Source of the DNA: Ehretia macrophylla | Taxonomy: Eukaryota; Streptophyta; Magnoliopsida; Boraginales; Ehretiaceae | Assembly: GCA_037974665.1 (NCBI GenBank) | Contig: CM075783.1 | Location: 13,982,762 to 14,046,761 of the forward strand | Direction of reading: 5' to 3' | Length of the DNA: 64,000 nt | Part shown: positions 1 to 12,134 of the stretch, in pieces | Layout: the number at the start of each line of letters is the position of its first letter | Numbering within the stretch: position 1 is the first letter of the stretch | Made by a program: the position numbers and the translations under genes | The notes under the pieces: generated by a model | The model's database searches: none | What the model was told of the DNA's origin: nothing | Seen by the model: only the letters and a program-made list of their open reading frames with translations

Positions 1-1793
1 TATTGATCATCATAGATCTTGCAAAGATACCCAACGCCATAAGCCTTTCATTTGGGTTCAATACCAAAAGTTATTGAGTTTAATATCTAAATTGTAAAGA
101 CTTGGACAAAAGCAAAATAATTCTTTATCATCAAGTTCTAAAACTTGAGGCAATAACAGAGAAACGTCAAAGACAGTAAGTGTTCATATTAAACACCATG
201 TATTCCTAATCAATTATGATAGTGAATGAGTTGCAGTATAAAATTACTCTGCAGATGCAATAAAGTATACAATATTGAAGAGTAATAAAAGTAAACGGAG
301 AAGTTACTTGACTTTCCTACCTTCCGTTTCTTTGCCCTTTTAATTACTGAATAATGGTAGAGTCTCGTGCTGATAACGTGTTATGAAACATAATAATAAT
401 GTAAACAAAATAACTGAGAGAATATTGTAAACATATCAAAGATTAAAATCTGATTGCTTTCTCGTTTTTCTTTCGCTTGCTCATATTTCATCTTCTGCAT
501 ACTACATATATATATACAATAAAGGTTGATATTATTACATAAAGTGGGTAAAGCATTAAGTTAGACTAATATAGAATAAGAGCACTAATATATATTTTAT
601 CTAAACTAATATACCATCATAGCAATCTTCAACAACAAATCTTCCACGTGGTTTTGCAATTCAAGATAGAATTGAATTGCTCTCTTCGTTCAGACGCCAG
701 CCGACAGTTAACGTATTTTTCTGACACAACGTTGTCAACAAATATCCATACTTTCACAACAATTATAAATAAGTAGCGAAAGAAAATCTTGCCTCAATCA
801 TTATAAAATCAGGCTTAGTGTTACACCACGTAGCATTTCACACCAATAATTCTCATTGGAATCAAAGCCAACTGATAAGCTATTAGAAACTTTTTTAAGT
901 GTGACTTTCCTAGCTAGTAAGATCAAGATTTTCCTTTTTGGGTCAGTATAATAAGTGGAAATACATTATTGATCACCTAAAGGGTCGATCACAATCTGAT
1001 CCGATACATTAAAATAATTAATTACTGATACAGATAAATATTTTATGACATAATACACATATATAATAATTAACAGGAAAAATCGGAAGAACCGGCATGT
1101 GAACCCAGCCCATATGCGGCCACATGTAGCCAACGCCTTGAAGATTCCATGGAACCATGTGGCTAGGAGAATAAAATAAAAGCAACAATGAGTACACTTG
1201 GAAGCCATTAATAGAAACCGAAATATAATATGTCAAAGTAATCAGATTTCATTCAGCTTTTTTAACGACATGAAACGTGAGAAAGAAAAAGTGTACCAAT
1301 CAAACGTGGTTTTAATTGGTTGTAGCACAGTTAGGCAAATAAAGTATATTGGAACGAGATAAACAAAGCTATAGAGAGAAAAAAAATAATCACTACCTGT
1401 AAGCAGGTAACATATGTAAAACCACAATAGAGAAGAATATATAGCAAGAAAATGATTAAGATGCAGTATCCTTATAATTATTGTGATAGCATCTGAAGAG
1501 GGAAAATCGCACTAACCAATCAGAAAAGACCGCGTAATCATCAATTGAATAGGTATAAATTAATCCAGATTAAACTTGACGATTCAAATGCCGGTTACTT
1601 GTTTTTTTAATTAAACCTCCGAGGGGTTTTTATATCCGAAGGTATGAAGCTTAATTTCCGTTTGGGGTTTGAGAATGTCTCTGACCACGAATTGCTTCTA
1701 TTGAATTTCGAATCTCTGAACTTGCAAGTAAAATCCGTTGACTAATAGTCTATTAATTACCATCCAGATCACAACCCTAAACACAACTCATGG
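1..1793. other. AT-rich stretch without a recognised gene
   Basis: No reading frame here exceeds about 80 codons, and none of the short ones shows a recognisable domain. The only suggestive landmark lies near 365-385, where the words TCGTGCTGATAACG and TGTTATGAAAC adjoin; similar junctions mark LTR/leader borders of some plant copia elements read on the minus strand. I could not find the matching second repeat, so the stretch could be the edge of an old element that extends left of the window. A 5-bp target duplication for the neighbouring copia element closes it at 1794-1798. Confidence 0.5.
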
Positions 1794-1798
1794 TTAAA

Positions 1799-2142
1799 TG
1801 TAAGCATAATTATTACGATCAACATAATGCAATTAAAATTATCAGAAGCATGTAATCATCATATAAAACAGTAAGGGCACAAGTTACCTACTTGATGCGA
1901 AAGACGACTTGATGCAGAAGACGAAACCATGACAATAATTAATTGATTTCTCCACCTGAACCCTATTCTTAATAGTGTAGATATGTGATAGGTTTCTACA
2001 ACTCTCTTCTGGGTAGGAAGAGGACCAATTAACATGTATTTATAGGAACATGTTACTTACATCAAGTAACCTAATGAGCTTGGACTTTAGTGAGCTACTT
2101 AATTAAGTGAGTCACCAATAACTTAATGGGTCACCACTTACA
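1799..2142 (-). repeat. copia 3' LTR
   Basis: This 344-bp repeat matches 7555-7895 and is the downstream LTR in element orientation. Its outer end abuts the TTAAA duplication at 1794-1798. Its inner end adjoins the purine tract of the element on the minus strand. Confidence 0.88.
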
Positions 2143-2559
2143 TTTTCCCACTTGACCCATTAACCTTTATGGACGATAGGATTCAACCATAAACATAAGG
2201 TGCGCATAAGAGATTAAATCCTTACATAATGTCCTTCATAATTGTCAAAGAATGACAAACTACTAAATGTGGGTTATAGCGGTTGTGCATCATTCACTCA
2301 ATGTACTCCCTTCTATATACCACGACACTAGTAACCAGTCACACTTGGTCATAATTGTAATGGTCCACAATAATGTCTTTCACAGACTTTCCTGTTTTCC
2401 TTAGTAAACATAATTCACGTGAATCCTTTTATGAAACAGGAAAAACAATTATGATTGTCAGAAACACATCATTGAGCTCAGAGTGTCAATATAAGAACAC
2501 TTACGTCTTTCATAATTACAACCAAGACCTATCATTACTTCATAATCCTTAAATGGCTT

Positions 2560-5500
2560 GGTTATAAACCTTAAGTCATAAGATAAGATCACTACTTATG
2601 TGTTCAATAGACACTCTTTGTTTATAAACCTCATCTTTAATGACTAATACTTTAACTCCATGTATTTGGCACTTAATGATTATTTGTCATTTTAGAGAAG
2701 AAAACTATTACAGAATTATCACAATAAATTTTCAGCGGCTTGGCAATTAGTGTCGACAAATCCAAGTCCTGAAATAAATTTTCTGCAACCATAATGCATG
2801 AGTTGTAGCTTCATAATATGCTACAAATTCTGCTTCCATAATGGATGACATAATGATAATTTATTTCACATTTTTTCATGAGGTCGCTTCCACTGCTTAA
2901 AGGAAGAGATGACCAAAAGTGGACCTTATGCTATCAACACATTCAATAAGATTTGAATCCGAATATCAAATCACTTTAAATGATTTGATCATTTATATGT
3001 CAGCAAGTAGTATTTGATCTTTTCACAAACCTTAAACTTTCATTTCAGCTATCTCGTATTTCAATTAAGAATTACTATAATACATTCTCACATTCCACAT
3101 CATTATTTGGACATTGCATGAGACCAAATTTATTCATATTGAATTCTCTCCTTTCATTTTGAGACAATCCTAACATTTCTTGTGATCCATCATGGAATAT
3201 TTCTATTCCTATCACAAAGGATGTCTCTCCTATAATTTTTATTTTCAAAATTCTATGAGAGAAAAATTTAGTTTCATGCGATATGTCAATACCATTAGTA
3301 GCAAGAAGAATATTATCAACATACAAGACTTAAAGGGAAAACATAAATTTGCTTCCACTGATCTTTCGATACTCACTGAATAACACTATATTCCTTAAAA
3401 CCGAAAGTTGTAATGGTATTATAGAACTTAATATATACCATTATGAAGCCTATTTAAACCCATATATTAGTTTACTAAGTTTATACACCATATGACCTTT
3501 TCCCTCCATTGAAAAAAAAACCTTCAAGTTGGTCCATAAGAACTTTCTCCTCAACATTGTCATTAAGGAACATAATTTTCATTTTATTTGGTATAACTCT
3601 AAACCATAATGAGTCACCAATGTCATGATTATCCTTAAAGAGTCTTTGAGACTAAGGAAAAGTCTCTTTATAATCAATGCCACCTTTTGCAACTAATCTA
3701 GTCCTACATTGCTTAAAATTGTCATTAGAGTTGCGTTTGGCTTAAGAAACATTTATAACCAACTCTTTTGAACTTAATGGCAATTGACTAGATCATTAAC
3801 TTTATTTAGTTGCACAGGCATTCATCTCAACTTCCTGGGCATCAATCTATTTATTAGACTCTGTACTTCATATGGCTGGTGAAAATGAAGCTAGATCTTT
3901 ATTTATTCAAATATTGAAGTTTGACTCATACAAACAAACCACATGATCTTCATGAATAATTTACTTCTTTTCTCTTTGAGATCTTAATATTATTCATTGC
4001 AAGTCATATGTGTCAACTTTTTGTGAGTTAGCATTTACAAGTGATGGTTCCTCCTTTACTTGCTATCCAATATTGTTAAAACGTTCAACAACACTTGAAC
4101 AACTTTTGATAAACAAAAAAAACAAAAAAAAACATTAATGGATAAGGAAAAATTCATCCCAATTTCTCTAATATCCACTTTATGAGGTTCATCACTTCCA
4201 CTAACTTCACCATTCTTTATGAATATAACATTACTAATTCCACAAAATTTCAACAAATAGACATAATCATAATGTGAAATCAACTGTAAAGTAATGAAAT
4301 ACTTTTTTCCATTAAAAGATGGTACATCAAAAGGTCTATAAATATTAGGGTGTTTAACTTCAAGAAGCATTCTTGTGGCACAATTCACACACATGCCAAG
4401 GTCAGTAAAAGTTAGATTCATAGTAACCTCATTCTATACCAAGCTTTCTAACCATTCACTAGTAATATAACTAAACCTTTATGCCACAAGTTAGCAGAAC
4501 TTTCACTTATCCTACACACTTAATTTTTAATATTGTGTTACTCAATAAGTAAGGATTCATAGAACATACCATCCAATTTTAGTTTATATAATCTATCATT
4601 AAGAATATCGAACTCAACAATTATAATATTCTCTAATAAACTAAAACATCTATGTTCAATCTTAATATTAAATCCAAAAACATTCAACTTGAATAAAGAA
4701 ACTAAGTTCCTAAAAAAATAATATAGGTACATAGAACGATAAAAATTAATGTGATGATTGCTAGCCTTAAGGATTAAATAAGAAGTCCTAAAACTTTCAA
4801 TTGTTCTCTTCACACAATTTTCTATGTACAAAAATTTATTTTGGATTTACGTTCTACATCATAAGAAATTCTTCTAATATATTGAAAAGATAAGTGGTAG
4901 CAACAGAATCAAGCCACTAGGTATTAAGAAAATTTTCACTTAAAATTGATTAGAAACATACAAAGAAATTATAATTACTTTCATTTTCCAACCACACTTC
5001 ATATTTTAGGTAGTCTTTAAAAGTGAACTTACTTTATTACACAAGTAGCACTTGCAAGCCTAAACTTTTATCTAATGAGTCTAAGAATCATTAGCAGACT
5101 CTTCTTTCTTCTTGATTCGGTTTATTTCAGCTTCTTGACCCATGAGATTAACAGTGTGACTTAATTTACTCTTCAATCTCATTTCTTCCTAAACAAACAT
5201 ACTAGCCAATTCACATAATTACTTATCCTTAATAGTTTTATAATTAATTTGAAAAGGCTCATATTCAGAAGGTAATGAGTTCAAGATAAAACGTACTAGG
5301 AAGCATGCATTCACTATCATTCCTTAGAACTTTAATCTTGCTGCAATATTAGTCATCTCTATTTTATGCTCTCACATAATTCTCGACCCATTATACTTCA
5401 TGGTCGTGAGCCTAATTATGAGTATATCAGTGAACCTTAAGTATTCTCTTATATAATTATATGCGGAATTAAAACTTTTATTCTGCAAACCTTAAGTATT

Positions 5501-5650
5501 CTTTAGCATCATCAGTTTGTGGAATGGTCATTCACATAAAATGAGGCTTAATCTATTAGACCATTTTCAAGCTTTATAATGAATATTCTCTTCCTCACTG
5601 CTTGAATCTTTAATGGCAGGAGATTCGTTATTCATAGTGCTAAGTCCAAA
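2560..5650 (-). pseudogene. copia gag-pol remnant
   Basis: On the minus strand, from high to low coordinates, I recognise four parts. A GAG-pre-integrase segment at about 4831-4538 contains RNLVSLFKLNVFG and LYKLKLD. An integrase piece at about 4421-4200 contains PFDVPSFNGKKYFIT; the usual HTD ahead of GPFDVPS reads HPN, so a catalytic Asp is lost. A reverse transcriptase piece at about 3326-3075 has MYVDNILLA in place of the canonical YVDDIL, followed by SFVIGIEIFHDGSQ and LGLSQ. An RNase H end at about 2870-2640 has MEAEFVAYYEATTHALWLQ and KIYCDNS with interrupting stops. The longest open piece is 121 codons, whereas an intact copia polyprotein has about 1300. Catalytic losses and many frame breaks make this non-functional. 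Confidence 0.85.
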
Positions 5651-6089
5651 TTCAAAAATATTTAAGTAAAATTAGATTTATTTATACCATTTTGAGAAGT
5701 CAAATCAATTATACGATCAAACACGAAGCATGGAATGAAGAGAAAAGCTGCAAATATTATATAAAGTAACATAATCATGGATGAATAACGACTACAAACT
5801 TAATGCTGACAACATCATGGATTCAAATAAAATTAATAAAACATTATAGTGTATTAAAGCTCTCCTATGGATAGAAACTAAAATACACAATCATAAAGTG
5901 AATGCCAATATAATAACGTAATTAGACAATTAAAATAATTTAATTTGTCTCAACATGTTAAATGATTCACCTTTGGGCAAATCCATAAGTCCAAAGAATA
6001 ATAAACATCAAATTATCCATCAATTCTTACAATATCAATAATAGGCATTCTAGAATTAAATGGATAATTGACAAAAGATAAAATCCATA

Positions 6090-6680
6090 ATCTTTCTAGT
6101 TTGGCCACTTTCATGACTAACAAACTAACGTAAGATGGATTTAACTTTAATAACAACTATAATCGAATAAAATTCATAACTTTCTTGGTTGGCCACTTTG
6201 GTGACTAACGAACCAACTTAATATGAATTTTAAGTTCAACAATAGTTAAGAATGAATAAAATCCAATGTTTCTGGTTTGACCACTTTAGTGACTAACAAA
6301 CCAACTTAATTGGACTAAATTCAATAATAATTGTCAACTATTAAAATTTAAAGACTTTCTAGTTTGGCCACTTTTGTGACTAACAAACTAACTTAATATG
6401 GATTTTAAATTCAAAAATAGTTGTTAACAAAATCCAAAACTTCCTAGTTTGGCCACTTTAGTGACAAACAAACCAACATAGTTAGATTAAATTCAATAGT
6501 AATTGTCAACAATAAAATCCAATAACTTTATATTTTGGCCACTTTGGTGACTAACAAACTAACTTAATTTGGATTTTAAATTTAATAATAACTGTCAATG
6601 AATAAAATTTATGAATCTTCTAGTTTGACCACTTTAATGACTAACAAATTATCTTAATATAAATTTTAAATTCAATGACA
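6090..6680 (-). repeat. tandem leader repeat, seven units of 85-91 bp
   Basis: Units share a core resembling 'tagtttggccacttt' then 'gtgactaacaaac', and begin near 6093, 6184, 6271, 6357, 6442, 6529 and 6617. The linkers between cores share variants of 'ttaatatggattttaaattcaa' with copy-specific changes. The block lies between the primer-binding site and the gag remnant, so it would be part of the untranslated leader of the element. Its copies are diverged, as expected of an old element. Confidence 0.85.
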
Positions 6681-7539
6681 AATAAAATTTTACTATAACA
6701 TAATGAGACAATTAATATCAAAACCAATTTATGTAATTTATATGATGATCAGCCAAGATTGGCTTAACAATAGTACTACCCACATTCATTTATGTACACA
6801 AAAAATGTCGCGTGCACCACTATCATAAATGGGTAAAAGGTGTTCTTTATGGATAACTATAAGCATGGCCAATGTTTCACCATGGTTAACTTTCTGCACG
6901 CGTGACTTTATAATACATCCAATTAATCCATAAAGACTACAACACAGGTCACGGGAAGACACATGTCAAATCTGCAGAATCCTTGCAGGCCTTATTGCGT
7001 ATTTTAACACAAACTTTAAATTTCCTTAACTGTAGTAACTTAATCTAGATTTTAGAAAACAAAAATAAATGTTTTCATAAAGAGAAATCAAACCCCATAA
7101 TTCTCTTTATCATAAAAATCAATTGAATCTTTATCATCAAAGTTATGATGATTTAAACATGTTGTCAAGTCATATACTGAGTAGTAAAAAAAACATTTAA
7201 AAGAGTAATTTATGTGCCACGCGTGCGCCGCATTCCATCGGCATGTACAACTACTTAACATAATGCCACGTATCAATTACTGCCAGTGCATGATTTGCTG
7301 TTAACATGTATGACAACACTTACTTACTTTTGTACGCGCAATAAAGACATAGATAGGTAAAATGCACGATGATCAGCGAATCAATTGATGAAGGATTAAA
7401 ATCAAATCCAGAATCACATATACATCAATAAAATTTAATCACCAATATAAATAACTTCATATGCTAATACAACATGAGATAGAGAAAAACATTAATCAAT
7501 AATTAGATTCATAAGAGAGATTACATATTCTGATATGTT

Positions 7540-7552
7540 GGCTCTGATACCA
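7540..7552 (-). other. primer-binding site (initiator Met tRNA)
   Basis: The minus strand reads TGGTATCAGAGCC, the complement of the 3' end of plant initiator methionine tRNA. It starts two bases after the 5' LTR, the normal spacing for copia elements, and it fixes the orientation of the element. Confidence 0.9.
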
Positions 7553-7554
7553 CA

Positions 7555-7895
7555 TGTAAGTATAATTATTGCGATGAACATAATACAATTAAAATTTTCA
7601 AAAGCATGTAATCATCATATAAAACAATAAGGGCACAAGTTACCGACTTGATGCGGAAGACGACTTAATACGGAAGACAAAACCATGACAGAGATAATTG
7701 ATTTCTCTACTTTAACCCTCTTCTTAATAGTGTAGATGTGATGGGATTCTACAACTCTCTTCAGGGTAGGAAGAGGACCAATTAACATGTATTTATAGGA
7801 ACATGTTACTTACATCAAGTAACCTAATGAGCTTGGACTTTAGTGAGCTACTTAATTAAGTGAATCACCAATAACTTAATGGGTTACCACTAACA
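7555..7895 (-). repeat. copia 5' LTR
   Basis: This 341-bp copy is the upstream LTR. On the minus strand it begins TGTTAGTGG and ends CTTACA, and its outer end meets the second TTAAA copy at 7896-7900. The promoter of the element would lie in here; I did not pin down a TATA box. Confidence 0.88.
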
Positions 7896-7900
7896 TTAAA

Positions 7901-8559
7901 TGCCAGTTACTTCCACCAAATAGTTGATCGATTCTCGACTCATATTGTATCTCTGATACTACAGACCTTTGAAAAGTTAGGATAGATATCCATCGGCTAT
8001 AAATGTGTGTTGGATACCAAGGAGAAGAAGTGACTCTCAATAGACTCTACAAAGAAAGTTTTTTTTTTTTAAAGGAGATCAACAATGGTTCCCCACTTAC
8101 CCCTTAATAACTCAAACTTGAGATCATTTAAGTCTCAAGTGAGGACTGCTCCCACTAAACTTAACCCTCTTTTCCTACGAATAAAGTTTTTGCTTATTCT
8201 CGACACATGTGATTCCAAATTAACAACTTAGCTTTCTTACATAAATCTCAATGTTGTCGCTAGACATCCACCCAGTTACACATACCAGTGTTTATGCCAG
8301 GTCCCCAAAAGCCTCTATCTCACTCAATCTAACTTTGAGAATCAGAGCTTTCTCCAATAAAGACTCAGAAAAAATTTGTACTTTTGTTTTGCAGGTCTCT
8401 CAAACTTTGTAAAAGTCGGGAATTAAATTGTCAAACTGAATTAATTGTGTGATACGTAAATTAGACCATTTTTTACATAGTCAGTATATTTAGAGTGATT
8501 AAATATATTGTTGGAGAATATGAATGTTGGATAGTACTTCTTTTTTTTATGTTGCATAA
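7901..8559. other. non-coding spacer between copia element and LINE
   Basis: I see no gene here. The stretch contains a poly(T) run near 8060 and a pyrimidine-rich part at 8090-8400. It could be the untranslated 5' part of the LINE that follows, but no motif proves this. Confidence 0.4.
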
Positions 8560-8639
8560 ATGGAAGCCAAGTATCGATTTGATCAATTTCAAAACCGATA
8601 AGTTTCCAAAATTGATAAAACTGAAAAATGCTACAAAGG

Positions 8640-9030
8640 AATTGTGGACGAGGGTGGTTTAGGCCTTCAAATTTGAAAAATCAGTTTGGAGCTCTTGATA
8701 CTATTGATGGAAATTTGAGTCATTGCATTGAACAATTGGTTTTCAAGGCCAATGAGGGGGCCAAAAGTAGGGGTAAGTCCCCTTTATTTGATACTTAATG
8801 ATCATTGTGTTAAGATAACTGGAGCTACATTCTAAAATCAATTGCTATCAAGTAGAGTCGCTCAGAATCTTATAAAGTGATTTTAGAGTTTTTAATTTTT
8901 TGATCTGGGACAAGTGTATATTCTAACATGTTGGTCTTTGGAATGTGCGGGGTTCAAAAAATCCCCACAAATAAGTAGAATTTAGTAATTTTGTAAATAA
9001 AAATAAAGCTAACATATTTTTGCTTAATTC
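8640..9030 (+). pseudogene. LINE ORF1/endonuclease start, remnant
   Basis: A frame around 8645-8800 reads RPSNLKNQFGALDTIDGN and then NLSHCIEQLVFKANEGAKSR before a stop, typical of the region ahead of the endonuclease in plant L1 polyproteins. At about 8937-8972 the sequence reads LWNVRGSKNPHK, which matches the conserved WNVRG-NP-K start of the apurinic-like endonuclease domain, followed at once by a stop. The remaining endonuclease is only partly legible. The piece is inactive. Confidence 0.65.
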
Positions 9031-9520
9031 AAATGAAGGTGTAGGAAGAGAAGGCAACTGCTATCCTTCACAAAAGGTTTCAACATTGGGAATATACTTA
9101 TGACTATGATTTGCTGCTAAGGGCTAGCTGAATGTGGTTTTATGAAAGAAGGATTTGTGCAATGTTGTTCGTATTTCCGCCACAGACCAAGTAGTTTTCT
9201 GTTAAGTAATTTTTGTTGATGGCAAGAGTTTTTTTCTTTTCTCCGAAGATTGAGGCTATCAAACTTATAATAGAAGATATGCAGAAGAAAATGTGTGATT
9301 CCAATTGTCTTGTGGAAATTGTTTTGGATGAGAGCATATTAGTGAAACTACTCGAGTTTAACATCAAGGCTGAGAATTAAGGGGCAGATCTCTCGCAACA
9401 ATATGCTGAGAATTTGTAGAAATGATGGTAGCTAGACTGATAATGAAGATGAGACTAGGGCTTTTGTTAGGTACTTTGAAGAGGTTTTGGGCAGTGGTAG
9501 GAGTCCAAGGGAGAGTTTTT

Positions 9521-9751
9521 TTTTTTTTTTTTGTTATGCAAGTAACTCATTTCATTCCACTCTAAAGAACAATTACAAAAAGTGTGAGATCAGCACATAT
9601 TGATACATCATTTTGTACAAATAATATTATCTTCTAGACTATTACTATATTGACGTTGAATACAAATTTTTCCTCTAACATCCAAAAAAAATTTCTCAAT
9701 AATTTGTTTCTCAGTATTTGCGGACGAATTATAGATTCTATTATTATATTC
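9521..9751 (-). mobile_element. short 5'-truncated LINE (or SINE) insertion with poly(A)
   Basis: A poly(T) run at 9516-9532 is the poly(A) tail of a minus-strand insertion. The insertion is flanked by a long direct duplication: GTCCAAGGGAGAGTTTTT at 9503-9520 and GTCCAAAGGAGAGTTTTT at 9752-9769, 17 of 18 bases alike. The minus-strand 3' end reads GAATGAAATGAGTTACTTGC before the tail, close to the 3' end of the host LINE, so a 5'-truncated LINE of the same broad family is likelier than a SINE. It is about 230 bp long and has no coding content. Confidence 0.75.
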
Positions 9752-9779
9752 GTCCAAAGGAGAGTTTTTATGCACAAGA

Positions 9780-10950
9780 TATTGCAAAAATTCTTGAATA
9801 GTCGGTTGTTTCTCATGATATGACTAATTTGATCGCCCCTATCTCAGACCATGAAATCAAGGAGACTTTTTTTCCTCAATAGTGAAAGAGTCCAGGCCCG
9901 AATCGTTATACTTCTCATTTTTAGAAGATGGCTTTGAGCATCATTGGGAATGATGTCATATGTGCAATCAAAGATTTTTTTAGATCTTGCAAACTTTTGG
10001 GTGAGGTTAATCCAACCAATAGTCTCTCTTGTTCCCAAAGTTGAGAATCTACAAGAATCCAAGACTACAAGTCTATTTCTTGTTATAACATAATTTTCAA
10101 GTATATATCTAAAATCCTAGCTAATAGGATCAAAACTTCGTTTCTTGATATCATTTTAAATAACCTAAATGCTTTTGTTCGAGGAAGACAAATCTCCGAC
10201 AACATTCTTCTTAGTCAAGAACTGATGAGAGGATATAGGTGGAAGAACATCCCTATCGTTGGATGATGAAAGTTGATTTACATAAGGCATATGATTCTAT
10301 GCCTTGGGATTTTGTGCTCAAAACTTTAGAGTCCTTGAACATCCTTTAAGATTTATCCATTGGGTCAAGCCTTGTACTACAACTACAAGGTTTTCCATTG
10401 ATATCAATGGATATTTGGATGGGTACTTTAAAGGGGCCAGAGGCTTGAGGCAATGAAATCCTTTGTCTCTATACTTATTAGTCTTTGTGATGGAAGTGTT
10501 TTCTTAACTCTTAAACAAAGTAGCACTGTGGAAAGATTTCTTTTTTCATCCTAGGTGTGCTAACGTGAAAATTAATCATTTTTGCTTTGCTCATGATATT
10601 CTGATCTTTGTTCGTGTTGATAAAAAATTTGTGTAAGCTATTAAACTAGCTCTTGACATTTTTTGCTCTTTTTCGGGTTTAAAAGATAATAATGCAACGA
10701 TTTGCATGTTTTTTGGGGCATGTGGTGCTGCTATAAAGAGTCACTTGCTTCATATTATGAAGTTTGAGATAGATAGCCTACCCATACGCTACCTAGGACT
10801 TCTTTTGTCGGTAAGGAGAATTACTAAGAATGATTGTTCGAGTTTGGTTCAGAAAATTACAAGCAGGATTGACAGCTAGGCTACAAAATGGTTGTCTTTC
10901 TCAAGTCGTTTGGTGCTTATTAAATCGATCTTGACCAACATCCAATCTTT
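9780..10950 (+). pseudogene. LINE reverse transcriptase remnant
   Basis: RT motifs are visible in order but in shifting frames. Around 9990-10080 is EVNPTIVSLVPKVEN, near the usual 'T-I-L-PK' motif. Around 10100-10230 is KILANRIKTSFLDII and then AFVRGRQISDNILLSQEL. Motif A near 10264 reads MMKVDLHKAYDSMPWDF. Motif B near 10430 reads GYFKGARGLRQ followed by a stop where GDPLSP is expected. Motif C near 10575 reads FCFAHDILIF, so the FADD catalytic pair has become FAHD. The following LPIRYLGLLLS is the conserved YLG segment. Loss of a catalytic Asp plus several stops makes it inactive. It ends abruptly at the LTR element inserted at 10951. Confidence 0.85.
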
Positions 10951-12117
10951 TTGGTCAAAATGTCTTTTAAAGAATTGTTCTTAAAAAGTCTAAATATTTT
11001 TATCTTCAAAAGATTGAATTTCAGGTGAAAATTAGTTTTAAATTCTTGGATTGCAAAAATCGATTTTAATATTACCTCGAAAGTTTTGAAAATATTTTGG
11101 GATGCTTAAAAAGTTGAAAAATCTTTTGAAAAAGTGTTCTTGAGGTATCAAAATATTTTACCTTCAAAAGATTGGATTCCAGGTGAATCTTTCACAAAAT
11201 GGGCTATTCTGGAAAAGGTGGAAGAGTAGGACAAGTACCTCATTCGGCTCCCTCATCTGACCTATTCTGGAAAAACTGGACAAGTAAAGCCGGGCGAGCT
11301 CTTTATCCGGCATCCTCGTCCGGCAGTGACTAAATTTGAAAAAATTACCGTTGAAATATTTTCTATAAATATCAAAACTCACCCATTTCATAAGAGACCT
11401 CTTCCACACATTCTTCCTTGATGCCAAACTTATATTGTTGATCCAAAATATCAAAATGCATCAAGCTTGAGCTTACATGTGCAAATATTAAGAGCATTCA
11501 AGAGAGCTTTGGATTGTATTATCTACACATTAAAGAGTTATGTATGGGCCTCATTATATTATATTTCAAACACTCAAGTTGTTTGTATTGTATACACTCA
11601 TGGGGCTCTAGATTAGGATCGAGAGAATCCTTGTAAAGAGATGAGTGCAGGAAATTCCTTTATGGACTCAAAAGGTATAGGTTGTATGTTTACGTCTCAC
11701 CTACATTTGAAGAGGCCTTGGTTGATCTCTTGTGGACTCAAGAGATTATTGTAAGTTAGTTTGTGTTTCACCAACATTTGAAGAACCATGGAAACTCTAG
11801 TGGAGTTTGTAGAAATCCTAAAGGGAGGAATCTTAGGTGGTAGGCATAGACTGGGTGCCGAACCACCTAAAAATATCATATTTGATTTCTTTTTCCCTAC
11901 TCTATTTACATTAATTGTCATACATATTGTTTAGAGTGATTATATTGTTCCTGTGTGTGAATTTATTATGTTTAATCTTTTTTATCAAGTTACCCACAAA
12001 AGGTGTTTAATAAATTGCCAAAGTGAGCATTGCAAATTGAATTCATATATTTTTTTAAAGTAGTGGTTTGCCTCCATAAGCCTAATTCACTTCCCCTCTT
12101 AGGCTAATTTGAGCTAA
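10951..12117 (+). repeat. 5' LTR of SIRE-like element
   Basis: This repeat matches 13852-14943 along its length with many substitutions and indels. It begins near TTGGTCAAAATG and ends just before the AAG that precedes the primer site. The usual terminal TG/CA is not clear at the 3' end, so the exact limits may be off by a few bases. Confidence 0.7.
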
Positions 12118-12121
12118 TAAG

Positions 12122-12134
12122 TGGTATCAGAGCC
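12122..12134 (+). other. primer-binding site (initiator Met tRNA)
   Basis: The plus strand reads TGGTATCAGAGCC four to five bases after the 5' LTR, complementary to the 3' end of initiator Met tRNA. Confidence 0.88.

Larger units (their letters stand above)
1799..7895 (-). mobile_element. Ty1/copia LTR retrotransposon, defective
   Basis: Two direct repeats of 344 and 341 bp flank about 5.4 kb. On the minus strand each LTR starts with TG and ends with CA. The element is bounded by a perfect 5-bp target duplication, TTAAA, at 1794-1798 and 7896-7900. A primer-binding site complementary to initiator Met tRNA lies two bases inside the right LTR, and a purine-rich tract (minus-strand reading of 2143-2153) lies inside the left LTR, so the element runs right to left. 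The interior keeps recognisable pieces of the copia order: GAG-pre-integrase, integrase, reverse transcriptase, RNase H. All are broken by stops and frameshifts. By eye the LTRs differ at roughly 8 percent of positions, so the insertion is old. It cannot make its own proteins. Confidence 0.9.
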
